Part shown: one piece after another, positions 55,101 through 64,000 of the stretch
Position numbering within the stretch: the first letter of the stretch is position 1
How the letters are laid out: each line of letters starts with the position of its first letter
Assembly: GCF_000234665.1 (NCBI RefSeq)
Contig: NC_018333.1
Location: 743,001-807,000 of the forward strand
Source of the DNA: Leishmania mexicana MHOM/GT/2001/U1103
Lineage: Eukaryota > Euglenozoa > Kinetoplastea > Trypanosomatida > Trypanosomatidae
Reading direction: 5' to 3'
DNA: 64,000 bases
Made by a program: the position numbers and the translations under genes
Notes under the pieces: generated by a model
Told to the model about the DNA's origin: nothing
Database searches by the model: none
What the model saw: the letters and a program-made list of their open reading frames with translations, nothing else

Positions 55101-58100
55101 AGGCGCAGTAGAAGCCCGAAACCGGCGTACTTGTACTGCCGCAGCGTGGCGCCGCACCGCTTGTATAGGATGGTCTGCGCCTTGAGCATCAGTGAGATCT
55201 TGTACGGGCTCGGCTCACTGGATTCCACCGAGTCGGCCGCCAAGAATTCGTAGGCGCGCTGGATCTGTTCAAACGCCTCCCGGCCGTTGGGGTTCTTGTC
55301 GGGGTGGTAGCGTGCGGCGAGCTGGTAGTAGGCCTTGCGCATCTCCTGCTTCGATGACTGCGGCTGCAGCTCCAGCATTTCGTAGCATTTCTCCCGCGTC
55401 AGCGAGGACGGCTGCTTGTTCAGTTCCTCCCGCCACTGCCGCAGTACATCGGTGAGGAAGCGCACCGCGTCTCGAACCGGCCAGTTCGGAAAGCGCAGCT
55501 CGTCGCAGAAGTGGCGAAGATAGTACTGACAGCAGAACAGTTCCTTCTGCAAGGACTCGTACTGCACCCCCACAATGGGACAGTACTGGTAGACAACGGT
55601 GTTGTTGCCCAGCAAACGCGGCGTGAAGTCGGCCACGTGTGCGGCAACCTTGGTCGCCAGGTACTGCCGCATGGACGGGGACCAGATTGCCTCCGGGTTG
55701 TCGTACTCGCCGAGCAGCACGTCCGCAAAGGCCTCGGGGCCGTGGTGGGTGAGATAGCACACCATTGCCGGCGGCAGCAGTGGCGCCAGGATGCTGTCGC
55801 GCACCAAGTCGTTCGTCGCCGCCGTGTACTGGAACGACTGTCGATGATGCGTCGCGGCAAGCAGGCGGCACATGGGCAGCACATCGGACGCAGTGTAGAG
55901 GCACGAGAAGAAGAAGACGCCGGTAAGAAAGAAGCGGCCGACGAACGGGTTCGCCTCCATCAGCGATAAAAGAAGTGTGTGCACCCGCGAGCACACGCCG
56001 CTGTCGAAGGTGAGCAGCAGCTGCACCAGATGAGGAAGGATGGAGGGGCTGCTGAGGATGCGCTTCACTTTTGGCTGCGGTTGCATGATCGCACCCTCGT
56101 CGTTCAACGAGGGATAGTGCTCGCACAGGAGAAGAAAGACATCGAGCACCGTGCACGTCACCTCCGTCAGCGTCAGGATGGAAGGCTGATCGGCGCTCAA
56201 GATGCCCCAGCGCAGCTGCGCGACGGCGCCGAACTCGCGCCAGCCTGACATGCCTTGCGCCCACACCTTGCTCGTCGCCGTCACCTCGCCCTTCTTGTAG
56301 AGCTCCTTGAGCTCGGAGAAGGAAACCGGCCCAGCCTTGGCACCGTTCTGGGTGTAATGCCACTCCTTCTCCCGCCCCTGCATCTCCTTGAGACTACCAG
56401 CGTACTCGATCGCGTTGGACACAGACTTCAATTGTGGACGGTCGATGTGCAAGTGAGCCACCGTCACCAGCTCCATCAGCGGCGCCAGGCCGTCGTGGTC
56501 CAGAAAGAGCTTGATGTTGTGGCGTGCCTTGAGCAGGTGAGCGAGCAGTAGCAGCAGGCGGTCTCGCATCATCGGGTCCACGGTTTTCTCCAGCATCTGC
56601 AGCAGGAACGGCACATCGTGAAACTCGCCAATTTCCTCTGCGTAGTGCGTGTACAGCAGCGCCAACCCGTGCAGGCACTCGAGTTTGCTCTTGGTGTCCT
56701 GGACAAGCAGGAAGCGGTGGTACATGTCGTTGAAGAACTCCCGCGGCCGCGCGATCATCGGGTGCGCGTCCTCGAACAACAGGCGAGGGTAGTGTTGTCC
56801 GATCTTGAGCTCCGAGTCGAGACTGTGGTAAACGACCTCGAACTCGGCGTAGTTCCATGCGATCAGCTTCTCCCGACGCATGTCGCTGTATTGCCGGAAC
56901 GCATCCAGCTCCGCCTGCACGGCAGCCTTGAGCTCTGCCCGGGTGGTGTGGTTCCAGATGAGGTCCGGCCGCAGGTGGTCCAGCTTCGCTTGATAAAAGA
57001 ACATGCTCCAATTGATCGTCGGCGTCACATTCACGTTGCGCACGCGGTACCGCACGCGGCCGCCGTCAGCGGAGGCGGCGTTCGCCGCGTATGAGCTCCC
57101 AGTCGCTGTCAGTCCGTTGCTAACGCCACGGTTCGCCTCCAACGTGACGTCGCGCGGGTTGAAGGACTTCTTGAACCAGCCTGTCTTCGACTCACGGAAC
57201 GCCGCCGTCATCTGGGTCACCTTCTTCCGTTCCTCCAGCTCCTGCTCATTCGGTGGCGCCTGCTCCTGCGACTGCAGAAAGTTCAAAAGTGTGAGGGGCA
57301 CCATGCGCCGCAGAATGTCCTGTGCCGGCACGTTGCAGTGCGCCCAGTAAGCGATGAGCCGCCGCGCCAGGTCGCGAAGCTTCCGATTCGACGAGAAAAC
57401 GGCCGTGTTGAACTGCGTCAGAATGCCTCCCTCTGACAACGCAAGCTGTTGCATGCGCTCAAACTGCGTCTTGTCGCCCTCCTCCATCACCACCCGAATG
57501 AGTTGGCCAGCGGTGTAGCGAATAATGTCGCACGTGCGCCCCAGCAACTCGAACAAGTGCCGCCCCAGAATGTCGACCAAGTCCCCCAAAATGCGCTGGA
57601 AGTGCGCTGGGTCGGTGGTGCTGCTATACGGCGGGCAGAGCGCGAACTCGAAGAAGAAGAGCAGCTCCAACACTAGCAGCGACGCGCTCTCGTTCGGGAT
57701 ATGATCGCGCAGCACCTCCATCAGACTTCGAATAAAGCCCTCTGCGCTCAGCAGTCGGTTCTTGTTCATAGACTCGTGCTCGATCTCGTAGTGGTTGTGG
57801 AACGGGGTCATGAGCGTGTTCAGGAACTCGATCACGGCGAAGGAGACGGCCAGGTTGTTGAGCCGGAGCGCCTGCACCGAGTAGACGCCGACCGACTTGA
57901 ACAGCGATGGGACCAGTGCAATGGAGCTGAACCCCACTCTCGACACGGAGAGGCGGCCCAGAGCCTGAAACTGTTCCACAATGAACTGCTGATTCACCGC
58001 GTCGAGCGTTACGCCGCTACTACCGCTGCTGCTGCTGCTTTCATGGGCATCACTACCAGACGGCTTCACCCATGTAAAGTGCTTCAGCACCGCTTCCACG

Positions 58101-59545
58101 GCGTTGAAGATGAGCTTCTCGCGATTCTCTGAGAAGAGTCCGTCCCTGTTCTCGCTCCACGTCAGCCCTGTTCTCGGGACGTTGGCGTTGAAGAGCTCCA
58201 GCGACGCCATGAGGCCCGCTCTCACGCCGTCCTCTGTCGAGCCCGTCGCGTCCACTGCGACCGGAGCGCCAGCAAGGCGACCTTCGACGAGCCCTTTGAG
58301 TAGCAGGCTCTCCACTTCCTCAGTGACGGGGGTGTCGAGAGAGGAGAGTCGGTTGCGGCGAAGCAGTGGCCGCGCCATGACACACACGTTTCCGTCGCCG
58401 GCGCTGTAGCACGCCGTGAGCACATGCGCCAGAATCGTGTCGCGAGCGGGTGACTGGTACGACTTCATGATAGGTGAGTCCTTGAAGAGGATTAAGAAGC
58501 GCTGATCATCGTCCTCGCAACGCACGAGTGCAAAGATGGTGTGGAGAAAGTGTGCACTAATCGGGTTGTAGGTCACGGGGTCGCGCTCAACAATGGCAAC
58601 CTGCGTGGTGCTCAGCAACCGACGCACCGCGCCGTCGCGCTGCTTTGGGGAATGCTTTAGGACGCTGAACTCTTCCACAGCCTCGAGCGAGTCACGGCGG
58701 ATGCCGAGGCGTTCGGAGTCAAACACGCTCTGCTGCAAGACGTTCATCTCACGATATCGTGGCAGTCCAATGTACTCCGTCGCGTTCCGGTAGATCGACT
58801 CGATCAGTAGCTTCACATTAGCGACGTCGTAAAGGTGCATTTTCATCTCCGTCCCGTACGCGATGACGATGCTGCCCGGTCGGTCTGCAATCGTGGTGAT
58901 GCCCCGGATACTGCAAAACAGATACTCGCCGACCTTATCATACTCTGGAGGTGCGCCCGTCCCGCGTTTGGCGACTGTCGGCGATGCCGACACTTGCGAA
59001 CTTGAGGCGCCACTGTCCGCAGGCCCGTTGGCAGCCGTGTTGTCTCCGATACGGCATAGCTGCTCAACACCAGTGGCTGTCACTCGTAGAGTGCACGGTC
59101 GAAGCGTTTCATGGATGGTATACTTCATTGCCCCATATACCTGCACCGTTAGGGAGGCACGGTAATTGCAGTCGAAACACAGTCTGTACCGGTTCACATC
59201 CGTCAGCAGCTGCGCCCGCTCTTCGTCGGTCCCGCACGAGAAGCGCAGCTCCTCTGCTCTGCTGCCGTTGCTTTGGGTGATGAGCAGGAAGTACCCATTG
59301 CCAACGCCCTCGGCAACAATGCTGCGCACGCTCGAGGTGTAGGGCCAGTAGTTCGTAAGTTTTGTCAGTGACCGCACGTCGCACGTGGCGATGCCCTGTG
59401 GCCCTACGCAGAAGATTCGCGTGTACTTGCCTCTCCACGAATGCTTCGTCACGGTGTAGCAAGAGGTGAACGAACGGTGGTCGAGCGGCGCGCTGCTTGC
59501 AGCCAAAGAGCTAGACATGACACTGCTGATCGTTGTCGACATCAT
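52184..59545 (-). CDS. RME8: RME-8/DNAJC13/GRV2-type endosomal J-domain protein
   Basis: The protein is 2453 aa. Four IWN-type repeats, diagnostic of RME-8, are visible: LIWNHTTRAEL (Trp864), AIWSPSMRQYL (Trp1288), FLWNNSCRAEL (Trp1759) and LLWTKSQREEL (Trp2086). Between the first two lies a GYF_2-like segment (about 1060-1110, EWHYTQNGAKAGPVSFSELK). A central J domain at about 1380-1447 has an intact HPDK (1414-1417) for stimulating Hsp70. The N-terminal 150 residues are PH-like, which in RME-8 bind phosphoinositides. Animal RME-8 works with Hsc70 and retromer/SNX proteins to uncoat and tubulate endosomes; the same role is expected here. Most of the protein is helical armadillo-like sequence. 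The frame extends to a TTG at 59584, but an acceptor at 59597-59598 gives a 51-nt 5' UTR with the ATG at 59545 as first start. The length is slightly above animal members. Confidence 0.95.
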   Translation of the reverse strand: MMSTTISSVMSSSLAASSAPLDHRSFTSCYTVTKHSWRGKYTRIFCVGPQGIATCDVRSLTKLTNYWPYTSSVRSIVAEGVGNGYFLLITQSNGSRAEELRFSCGTDEERAQLLTDVNRYRLCFDCNYRASLTVQVYGAMKYTIHETLRPCTLRVTATGVEQLCRIGDNTAANGPADSGASSSQVSASPTVAKRGTGAPPEYDKVGEYLFCSIRGITTIADRPGSIVIAYGTEMKMHLYDVANVKLLIESIYRNATEYIGLPRYREMNVLQQSVFDSERLGIRRDSLEAVEEFSVLKHSPKQRDGAVRRLLSTTQVAIVERDPVTYNPISAHFLHTIFALVRCEDDDQRFLILFKDSPIMKSYQSPARDTILAHVLTACYSAGDGNVCVMARPLLRRNRLSSLDTPVTEEVESLLLKGLVEGRLAGAPVAVDATGSTEDGVRAGLMASLELFNANVPRTGLTWSENRDGLFSENREKLIFNAVEAVLKHFTWVKPSGSDAHESSSSSGSSGVTLDAVNQQFIVEQFQALGRLSVSRVGFSSIALVPSLFKSVGVYSVQALRLNNLAVSFAVIEFLNTLMTPFHNHYEIEHESMNKNRLLSAEGFIRSLMEVLRDHIPNESASLLVLELLFFFEFALCPPYSSTTDPAHFQRILGDLVDILGRHLFELLGRTCDIIRYTAGQLIRVVMEEGDKTQFERMQQLALSEGGILTQFNTAVFSSNRKLRDLARRLIAYWAHCNVPAQDILRRMVPLTLLNFLQSQEQAPPNEQELEERKKVTQMTAAFRESKTGWFKKSFNPRDVTLEANRGVSNGLTATGSSYAANAASADGGRVRYRVRNVNVTPTINWSMFFYQAKLDHLRPDLIWNHTTRAELKAAVQAELDAFRQYSDMRREKLIAWNYAEFEVVYHSLDSELKIGQHYPRLLFEDAHPMIARPREFFNDMYHRFLLVQDTKSKLECLHGLALLYTHYAEEIGEFHDVPFLLQMLEKTVDPMMRDRLLLLLAHLLKARHNIKLFLDHDGLAPLMELVTVAHLHIDRPQLKSVSNAIEYAGSLKEMQGREKEWHYTQNGAKAGPVSFSELKELYKKGEVTATSKVWAQGMSGWREFGAVAQLRWGILSADQPSILTLTEVTCTVLDVFLLLCEHYPSLNDEGAIMQPQPKVKRILSSPSILPHLVQLLLTFDSGVCSRVHTLLLSLMEANPFVGRFFLTGVFFFSCLYTASDVLPMCRLLAATHHRQSFQYTAATNDLVRDSILAPLLPPAMVCYLTHHGPEAFADVLLGEYDNPEAIWSPSMRQYLATKVAAHVADFTPRLLGNNTVVYQYCPIVGVQYESLQKELFCCQYYLRHFCDELRFPNWPVRDAVRFLTDVLRQWREELNKQPSSLTREKCYEMLELQPQSSKQEMRKAYYQLAARYHPDKNPNGREAFEQIQRAYEFLAADSVESSEPSPYKISLMLKAQTILYKRCGATLRQYKYAGFGLLLRLIENEFRAPDALHKDIVLLDPATELCYFTIRNAPLNADELQEENGIHLLADIATYCFDLITPNSHDTEVHVRIATHCMLTFSISARFPDCRLKMLREEQIPYLTAKGIAYYQAPELSRACTQACASESRSEKMQSELVRYGCVWHLLQPLFSYDASLDNAGVGLDEEHHTQLFANRAAIFALHAIYALSGISRLRSIAVNNAVGTAAQDGEDAAASDGGVAEVAADDNAQTKRHAGVYELLQRLLTPFILYKMERQQDSEAEVLMLLNSNSDTPYFLWNNSCRAELGELLHMNSKQFREAALGATDLPSLSTSVAGFTYSLHASEVVIGGVFLRLFIAQPNYPIQNPVGFFMALLLFLLKKEAGVASGKDDDAAALPAPSPSANRVTLRKAPLLAAESLRLLSSGYTETLSATASKQMKSLVALLTPSLAVETAGVAEAEDEDDMRGTVFVEIAQALSKFLSSDACLQALSMVETAMTAVVLLLERMLERHDNAHGASALSSEEPDAVLALIRLMLTHRTLVQQSLDRGLYVFLLSMYATSPREKVREECCRCLAKGYEDRLVGPQLFIRSSKYLPPAFLEMMKENVKQACRMLDAWQENPELLWTKSQREELVEQLQASRRQIVAAISTDALACWKPSDIVGSSMGATQSSFDGSSGDAGDADRRLRRLQVGGVYVALYVQQPGWAVRHPKEFLVSLLERFVEEASKATSPTVGLSGDAAAAPDTDMLELLTKAGEILLSNSPGLRDYMTSLGYGSKVDRQLSPGAADHATNEAVVRYSLRWLREMSRSAVCVESTSSSADVLPSLVNVIQQYPALTMEALQTLEGFLSNATRRSRLLEYALRDHIPETLLKYLEEGLPDSASAAAAVSAATIRAALVKVIKALLAVPDEVHTPHIQALLDKSHVWAKYKNQSHDMFLTQTHFGGYLTTSSNTHPGATAATLSLTAPATTEANTRSDPPPLEDLPANPPPF

Positions 59546-59596
59546 TGGTGGAGAAGTTCCTTGGCCGTTCGTCACGGAGTCCAAATAGAGATACAG

Positions 59597-59636
59597 CTAA
59601 GCAAGAGAAGCGCAAACAACAACAAAGACGGAGAGT
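59597..59636 (-). promoter_or_regulatory. Predicted spliced-leader acceptor for the RME-8-like gene
   Basis: The minus strand shows a T/C-rich tract with TTGTTGTTG and then CTTGCTTAG, the first AG falling at 59598-59597. The leader would be 51 nt, and the TTG that opens the longer frame lies inside it. Confidence 0.6.
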
Positions 59637-60604
59637 CACAGCACACACCGAAGCTGGTGGACAGACGGCGCCGTCAATACCCCCACCCGCTCCCCTCTCC
59701 CCCTCCCACACAAAACAGAAAAAAATTGACCGAGAGAGAGACACGAGAAACAAAAGAGGCGACTCGACAACGGCGCTGGAAGTCGCGTCAGAACGGGGGA
59801 CAGCACCGGGGTGAAATAAAGACGGCTGGCACTGGCATGGACGCCCACGCCGAGCGGTCGACAGGGGTGTGCAGAGAGCTGTGCCGGAGAGGGGGTGGGA
59901 CGCGGTAGAGCGCTGAGAGATTGCTGCCTTTCCCAGTTCGCTCGAGCCACTCAGCGACAATCGCACACGGGCACCTTAAGAGAGCCAAGCAGCGGAAGAC
60001 AGGATGAGGCGATGATCTTTGACGGTAGAAAAAAGGGTGAGGAAGGAACCGGAGGAGGTGCCACTCGATAATGATATGGTGGCGCGTGCAACCGAGCGTG
60101 TGGCGGAGCTCTTGTTGTTGCTGTTCTTGTATTTTCGGGGGTGTAGAAAGTGTGGCGAGGTGTAGCAGGGCGCACGAGACGCAAGTAGTGGCGATGAGCC
60201 AAAGAAAACGCATGCGGAGACCGTGGAAGATACAGAGAGGTGGTCGAGCGAGGCCATGCTTCATGCGAGGTGATGCGCGGAGTTCGGAGTTGTCGAAAAC
60301 GACGCCGCATTCCCAGCCCCACAGCCTTAATGCATACTTCAGATGAACACGCATGCGGGCATGCATACATGCACATCTCAGCGCCGACTGTGGTCTCCGA
60401 CAAGCATGGCGGTGATAGGGTTTTCTTGTGCGAGGGTGGGGGGTTGTGGTGGGTGGGTGACGGCTGCTCATAAAACCCGCCCCCCGTCATCTCATAGGAT
60501 GCACACAGGCGCAGCACAACGGAACATCACCTGAACCTGGAGAAGAAATTCGCTGAGGCAAACACATACGAGAAGGTGGTGCGCGCGAGGCGGCGTGTTT
60601 CTTC

Positions 60605-61010
60605 TATCCACGTGTTCAATATCATCACGAGTAAGGCAGCAAGCACACGCATACGCCGGCCACAGCTGTCCACCTACCCTTGTAGGAGTGCGATGGAATC
60701 CTGGTCGTCTGGGACGAGCTGGCCTGCCGCTGCATTGGGTCATGCGTCTGGCGGGATCTGCTTGACCATTCTCATCCCTTCTGTCGCATACGTGCTGCAC
60801 GATCGGCGCCACAAGGAGACCCGGGTGGGCTGCATGCCTTGGGTCCCTAAGCGGACCGAGTCCAGGGTCGTGCTCCAGCGCGGAGGCCATGGCGTCTGCT
60901 GTGCGGCTGACGGGAAGTGGCCTCGGCACATGCAGGGCGAGATCAAAGAGGAAGTTGATCAGCCTCAGGCCATGGTCCTCTGCACACCCTGCCTGTATGC
61001 CATGCCTCGC
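60605..61010 (-). repeat. 406-bp dispersed repeat, right copy
   Basis: It equals 23914-24319 in length and differs at about three positions. Here it is isolated: the RT and RNase H parts of the LINE are missing, as expected of a 5'-truncated retroposition product. Its 3' flank on the minus strand is moderately A-rich (GAAGAAAC). No target-site duplication was obvious. It lies in the presumed 3' UTR of the RMD1-like gene. Confidence 0.9.
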
Positions 61011-61204
61011 CATGACCCACGGGGCGAGTGGGGAGAGGAAGCAAAAAAAAGAAGAAAAGAAAGCACGAACACGCACAACTCGTTGCATGTCTTGCGATGT
61101 CCGGTCACGAGAGCAAGTGCACAGCAGTGCATGAAAATTGGCACGAACGAACATGTCGGTGCGCTTTCTACTTGAAACCGGACCAAATGCACGGATAGAC
61201 GCGC

Positions 61205-61226
61205 ATACACTCGTTTACGAGTGTAT
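61205..61226. repeat. Perfect 10-bp inverted repeat (potential stem-loop)
   Basis: ATACACTCGT and ACGAGTGTAT are exact reverse complements separated by TT. In RNA the pairing nearest the centre must open to make a loop. It lies about 110 nt past the stop codon of the RMD1-like gene, so it would fold in that mRNA's 3' UTR. Confidence 0.75.
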
Positions 61227-61332
61227 GGCAACGATAAGCGGAATACGACCTTCGCTTTTGTGTGTGTGTGTGTGTGCGCGCGCCGTCAAGCAAATCACAT
61301 CGCTTTCCGTCCTTCTGTCCTCCTTGTCCCGC

Positions 61333-63276
61333 CTAAAAGTACATCTTAACGACCAATCGGGACGTCATGAAGATCACATCCAGGATCAGAAGAACGATAA
61401 GAAAGACGTCGGATCCGAGCATGAAGAGGCGATACCGCCGGCCTTTGATATGACTGAGCTGCTCAAGAAGCGTGTCACTGCGCGAGGCAAACCACGCCAG
61501 CCGCGACTCCGTCGTGTTCTGCTGCTCTGCCAGGTCGTAGTACCCTTGCAGCCACGGCGCTTCCCACAAGACATCCGGGATGTCATGAGCCGACTGAATC
61601 GCGAGCTGCGCCACGGCAATCTCGCCCTCGAGTCTGGCAATGCGCCGCTTCGTGGAGTAGTAGTCGAGCAGGCCAGTAAACTCGGCTGGGGTGGACAGGA
61701 TATGGCGGTGTGACCACTTCGTCACGTATTCGAAGTAGTCCACCCCGGCAGAGCGGCCCAGTGAGTGGGAAAAGGTGAGCATAACGAGACTGCGCGCCGG
61801 ATCGCTGGCCGGCACAAGATAGTGGTCAAAGCAAAGTACCGTGGCAAGTCGATCAAGCGCCGGTTCGACCGCCAACGGCTGGAACCCCAATGTGGAGGGT
61901 GTCTGAACGACCTCGCACTGCTCATCCAACTCATACGAGCACCAGATAGGGAAGAGGGCATCGATTTCAGCTTGCGAGTAGCGGTGCACGACTCCCTCAA
62001 GCAGATGATTCGAGGCGGACAAGAAGTCGTCCTCCACCATCCAGTGGTTTTTACGGTCCATGCCCCACCACACGACGGCACCGTTCGAAAAGAGGAAGAG
62101 GTCGAAGCAGTTCTCACTGGACACGTGCAGCACAGCGTGCGCAATCTCCGTCTTGTAGCCGCGGCGGTGATAGACCGTTTCCAGCGCATCCAGGTCTAGG
62201 CGCTCTGCGATGCAGCAGTAACTGATGCTGCCGATGTGTGCCGCGAGCGCTTCTGCAGAGGGGAGGGACGGCTTGCCGGTTCGCCGATCCCCTGCCGACT
62301 GCGATCGGTGCGCCGCATCTCGGCCGGCGCGGCGCCCGTATCGCTGGCGTGTGGACAGTGATGACGAGTGCGACGTCGACCGGCGGACCTCCCGCGCGAG
62401 GGCGTTTGTGCGAATGGAAAAGAGTCGCCGCAGGCGCACGCGGTCGTCCACGGGGGACACGACGAAGATGGATTGGTACGACTGCAGGTACTCCTTGAGC
62501 GGCCCGTACGTGGCGGCGTACTGCGCGTTCCAGTTCATTTCCTGTTCCATCTCGGCGAGTGTAATGCTGGCAGTGGTGTTCGTGATGACCAGGTCAAGCA
62601 ACCGCGTGCGCGGGTCAGCAGGCATCTCCGGTTCCTGCATGCGCGTCCGCAACAGAAGTGGGGAGGTGTCTGTCAGAGACTGTGGCGCCAGAGGCGGCGC
62701 GCCAGCCGTGGCCGCAAAGCGCGGCGCTGGGGAAGGGGCGGACGTGGACGGAGTAACACTAATGCTGTCGTCTTCGATGTGCTGCGATCCGCCGTCGCCA
62801 TCTCTCATGTCCTCGGTCTGCATATCGGCGGTCTGCAAAAGGTGGCCTTCAAGGAAGCGGCGGCTCTGGGGCCAGGTGGACACCAGAAGTTCGTCCTCCA
62901 CCTCGGCCTCTGCTTCTACCATGTCGGCGTCAAGTCTCGACATCATGTCCATTCCACACTCATGGGTGGGGCTCACTGTGCTCTCGAGGTATGGCCCCGC
63001 ATTTCGATCATCTGACAGAAGGGTGCTGTGGCGCTCATCCAGGGCCAAGTTCTCGCGCGAGTGGCGGCGACGGCCCGAGGCTCGAGACGCTGTAGTGGAG
63101 GAAGTGTTATTGTAGTCGTCGCCGCGATATCTGCTCCGCACGCGTCTTCCGGACCGTCTGCGAGGGCGAACCGTGATCTCTTCTTCCGCTGTGGAAGATG
63201 TGGAGGTGGAAGAGAAAGGCGTGCGTGTTCGATAACCAGAGTGAGTGTTCTCACGAGCTTCCGAAAAGGGGTCCAT
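61333..63276 (-). CDS. RMD1/RMND1-family (DUF155) membrane protein
   Basis: The protein is 647 aa. The first 340 residues are low-complexity and Arg/Ser-rich (RPRRRSGRRVRSRYRGDD). The DUF155 domain spans about 348-600, with the family hallmarks ISYCCIAERLDLDALE, FDLFLFSNGAVVWWGM, FDHYLVPASDPARSLVMLTFSHSL, then a helical region with GLLDYYSTKRRIARLEGEIA. A single hydrophobic helix (VFLIVLLILDVIFM) close to the C-terminus anchors it, as in yeast Rmd1/Rmd8 and human RMND1. RMND1 supports mitochondrial translation, whereas the yeast relatives are linked to meiotic nuclear division and endomembranes; which applies here is unknown. No targeting peptide is obvious, so localisation is open. The frame remains open to 63792, but an acceptor at 63283-63284 puts splicing just before the ATG at 63276. 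Confidence 0.85.
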   Translation of the reverse strand: MDPFSEARENTHSGYRTRTPFSSTSTSSTAEEEITVRPRRRSGRRVRSRYRGDDYNNTSSTTASRASGRRRHSRENLALDERHSTLLSDDRNAGPYLESTVSPTHECGMDMMSRLDADMVEAEAEVEDELLVSTWPQSRRFLEGHLLQTADMQTEDMRDGDGGSQHIEDDSISVTPSTSAPSPAPRFAATAGAPPLAPQSLTDTSPLLLRTRMQEPEMPADPRTRLLDLVITNTTASITLAEMEQEMNWNAQYAATYGPLKEYLQSYQSIFVVSPVDDRVRLRRLFSIRTNALAREVRRSTSHSSSLSTRQRYGRRAGRDAAHRSQSAGDRRTGKPSLPSAEALAAHIGSISYCCIAERLDLDALETVYHRRGYKTEIAHAVLHVSSENCFDLFLFSNGAVVWWGMDRKNHWMVEDDFLSASNHLLEGVVHRYSQAEIDALFPIWCSYELDEQCEVVQTPSTLGFQPLAVEPALDRLATVLCFDHYLVPASDPARSLVMLTFSHSLGRSAGVDYFEYVTKWSHRHILSTPAEFTGLLDYYSTKRRIARLEGEIAVAQLAIQSAHDIPDVLWEAPWLQGYYDLAEQQNTTESRLAWFASRSDTLLEQLSHIKGRRYRLFMLGSDVFLIVLLILDVIFMTSRLVVKMYF

Positions 63277-63282
63277 TCGATT

Positions 63283-63330
63283 CTGCAGGCAACACGTAAG
63301 AGGAATGGCACAAACAAGCAAAAAACAAAT
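63283..63330 (-). promoter_or_regulatory. Predicted spliced-leader acceptor for the RMD1-like gene
   Basis: The minus strand has a T-rich tract (TTTGTTTTTTGCTTGTTTGT) followed by the first AG, within CTGCAG, at 63284-63283. The 5' UTR would be only about 6 nt. If that is too short in practice, an internal ATG or another acceptor would be used. Confidence 0.5.
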
Positions 63331-64000
63331 GTGGTGGCGCAGGGAACGGAGTGCGGTTCCTCTTAGTGGAACAGCGACGTCGCAACTTGCAGGCTTTGTG
63401 GGCGTGCGTGTTTTTTTGGCTGTTTCACGTGGAGAACAGGAAAAAAGGGGTGGCACCCACACACCGAAAGCACGTGGGGTGGGGGAAGGAGAAATAAAGA
63501 GAGCAAAGCATGGCCAGCAATAGTGGCACTGCGATCCTGCGGTCTGCGCAGCCATGACATGGACCGGATATAGATGCATCATCGCACATGTGTACCTGCC
63601 AAGTACACGCAGCCCTGAGAGACATACCATGTGGTGCATCACACGCATTTTACCTCCATCTCTTTTTGTGAGGAAAAAGTCGAGACCCGGACGAGACAAC
63701 GACAGGCGATTCTGTAGCAGCACTGCCTCGTAGCGCTCCGTAAAGCTTATATCTTTTTGGCATTGGTGGGGGTGGGGGCGGGGTTCACGCAACTACTGTC
63801 TCTCTGCAAGACGGGGCTACGCCTCCACTGTGAGGTGCATAGCAGGCGCCCGTGTTTCCCGCGGTCCGTTATCGGAGCCACGAGACTGAGGTAGTTCAGT
63901 GCGCGTGAAATGGGAGCCCTGGCGCCTCTCACAACCGTCTCTGGAGACGAGCGATTACTTCTTGAGCGGGTATGAGGTCGAGGTACATGAGCAGTGTTCA
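63285..64000 (-). other. Upstream flank of the RMD1-like gene
   Basis: About 0.7 kb to the window edge with no recognisable gene. Minus-strand frames here extend the RMD1-like frame but lie upstream of the predicted acceptor. It is presumably the 3' UTR of the next gene outside the window. Confidence 0.5.

Larger units (their letters stand above)
59546..61332 (-). other. Intergenic region between the RMD1-like and RME-8-like genes
   Basis: This 1.8-kb spacer contains the second 406-bp repeat (60605-61010), an inverted repeat at 61205-61226 and a TG run at about 61259-61276. Minus-strand frames crossing 60492-61154 derive from the repeat. No host gene was recognised. Confidence 0.6.

Noticed and set aside
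59546..59584. Upstream TTG start for the RME-8-like protein
   Set aside because: TTG is not a normal eukaryotic start and the codon lies within the predicted 5' UTR; the first ATG is at 59545.
1..64000. Strand-switch region, CRISPR array, bacterial operon or rRNA genes
   Set aside because: All supported genes share the minus strand, and no regularly spaced repeats or conserved rRNA segments were seen.

Overview
The window looks like a piece of a trypanosomatid (Leishmaniinae, Leishmania-like) nuclear chromosome. The evidence is that every convincing gene is intronless and lies on the minus strand, as in one polycistronic unit read from position 64000 towards 1. Coding DNA is GC-rich, and spacers are full of (CA)n, (TA)n and purine/pyrimidine tracts. 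Pyrimidine-tract plus AG sites that look like spliced-leader acceptors sit just before several start codons. Spacers also carry retroposon debris of the ingi/L1Tc type (SIDER- and DIRE-like). The species cannot be fixed from the sequence alone.

Layout in transcription order (right to left): an RMD1/DUF155 membrane protein (63276-61333); a very large RME-8/DNAJC13-type endosomal J-protein (59545-52184); a small CCCH zinc-finger protein with PPxY motifs (50860-50351); a gene-free block of about 12.9 kb; two paralogous two-RRM RNA-binding proteins (37457-35946 and 30892-29387) separated by 5 kb; a second large spacer of about 8.9 kb holding a degenerate LINE and two SIDER-like copies; an Ariadne-type RBR E3 ubiquitin ligase (20452-18896); an unrecognised conserved-looking protein (17083-14810); a WD40 protein (14052-11308); a patatin-like lipase (10145-7461); a kinase/B-box/beta-helix protein (6015-3049); and a mitochondrial RsfS/Iojap-type ribosome factor (1319-237).

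Spacing is strikingly uneven. Outside the centre, genes are 0.7-1.8 kb apart. The three consecutive RNA-binding-protein genes are instead followed on their 3' sides by 12.9, 5.1 and 8.9 kb without another credible gene. Because trypanosomatids control expression mostly through 3' UTRs, long regulatory 3' UTRs on genes for post-transcriptional regulators is the most attractive reading. It is inference.

Retroposon material: four same-orientation SIDER-like copies (one truncated); one LINE relic with recognisable reverse transcriptase, RNase H and C2H2 finger pieces but broken frames; a possible second relic on the plus strand; and a 406-bp segment of the LINE region repeated 36.7 kb away with only three mismatches seen. 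That level of identity is unusual for elements normally regarded as old and degenerate.

No tRNA, rRNA or CRISPR array was recognised, and no strand switch. The genes form no single pathway; the common thread is housekeeping (mitoribosome, lipid, endosome, ubiquitin) plus RNA-level regulation.
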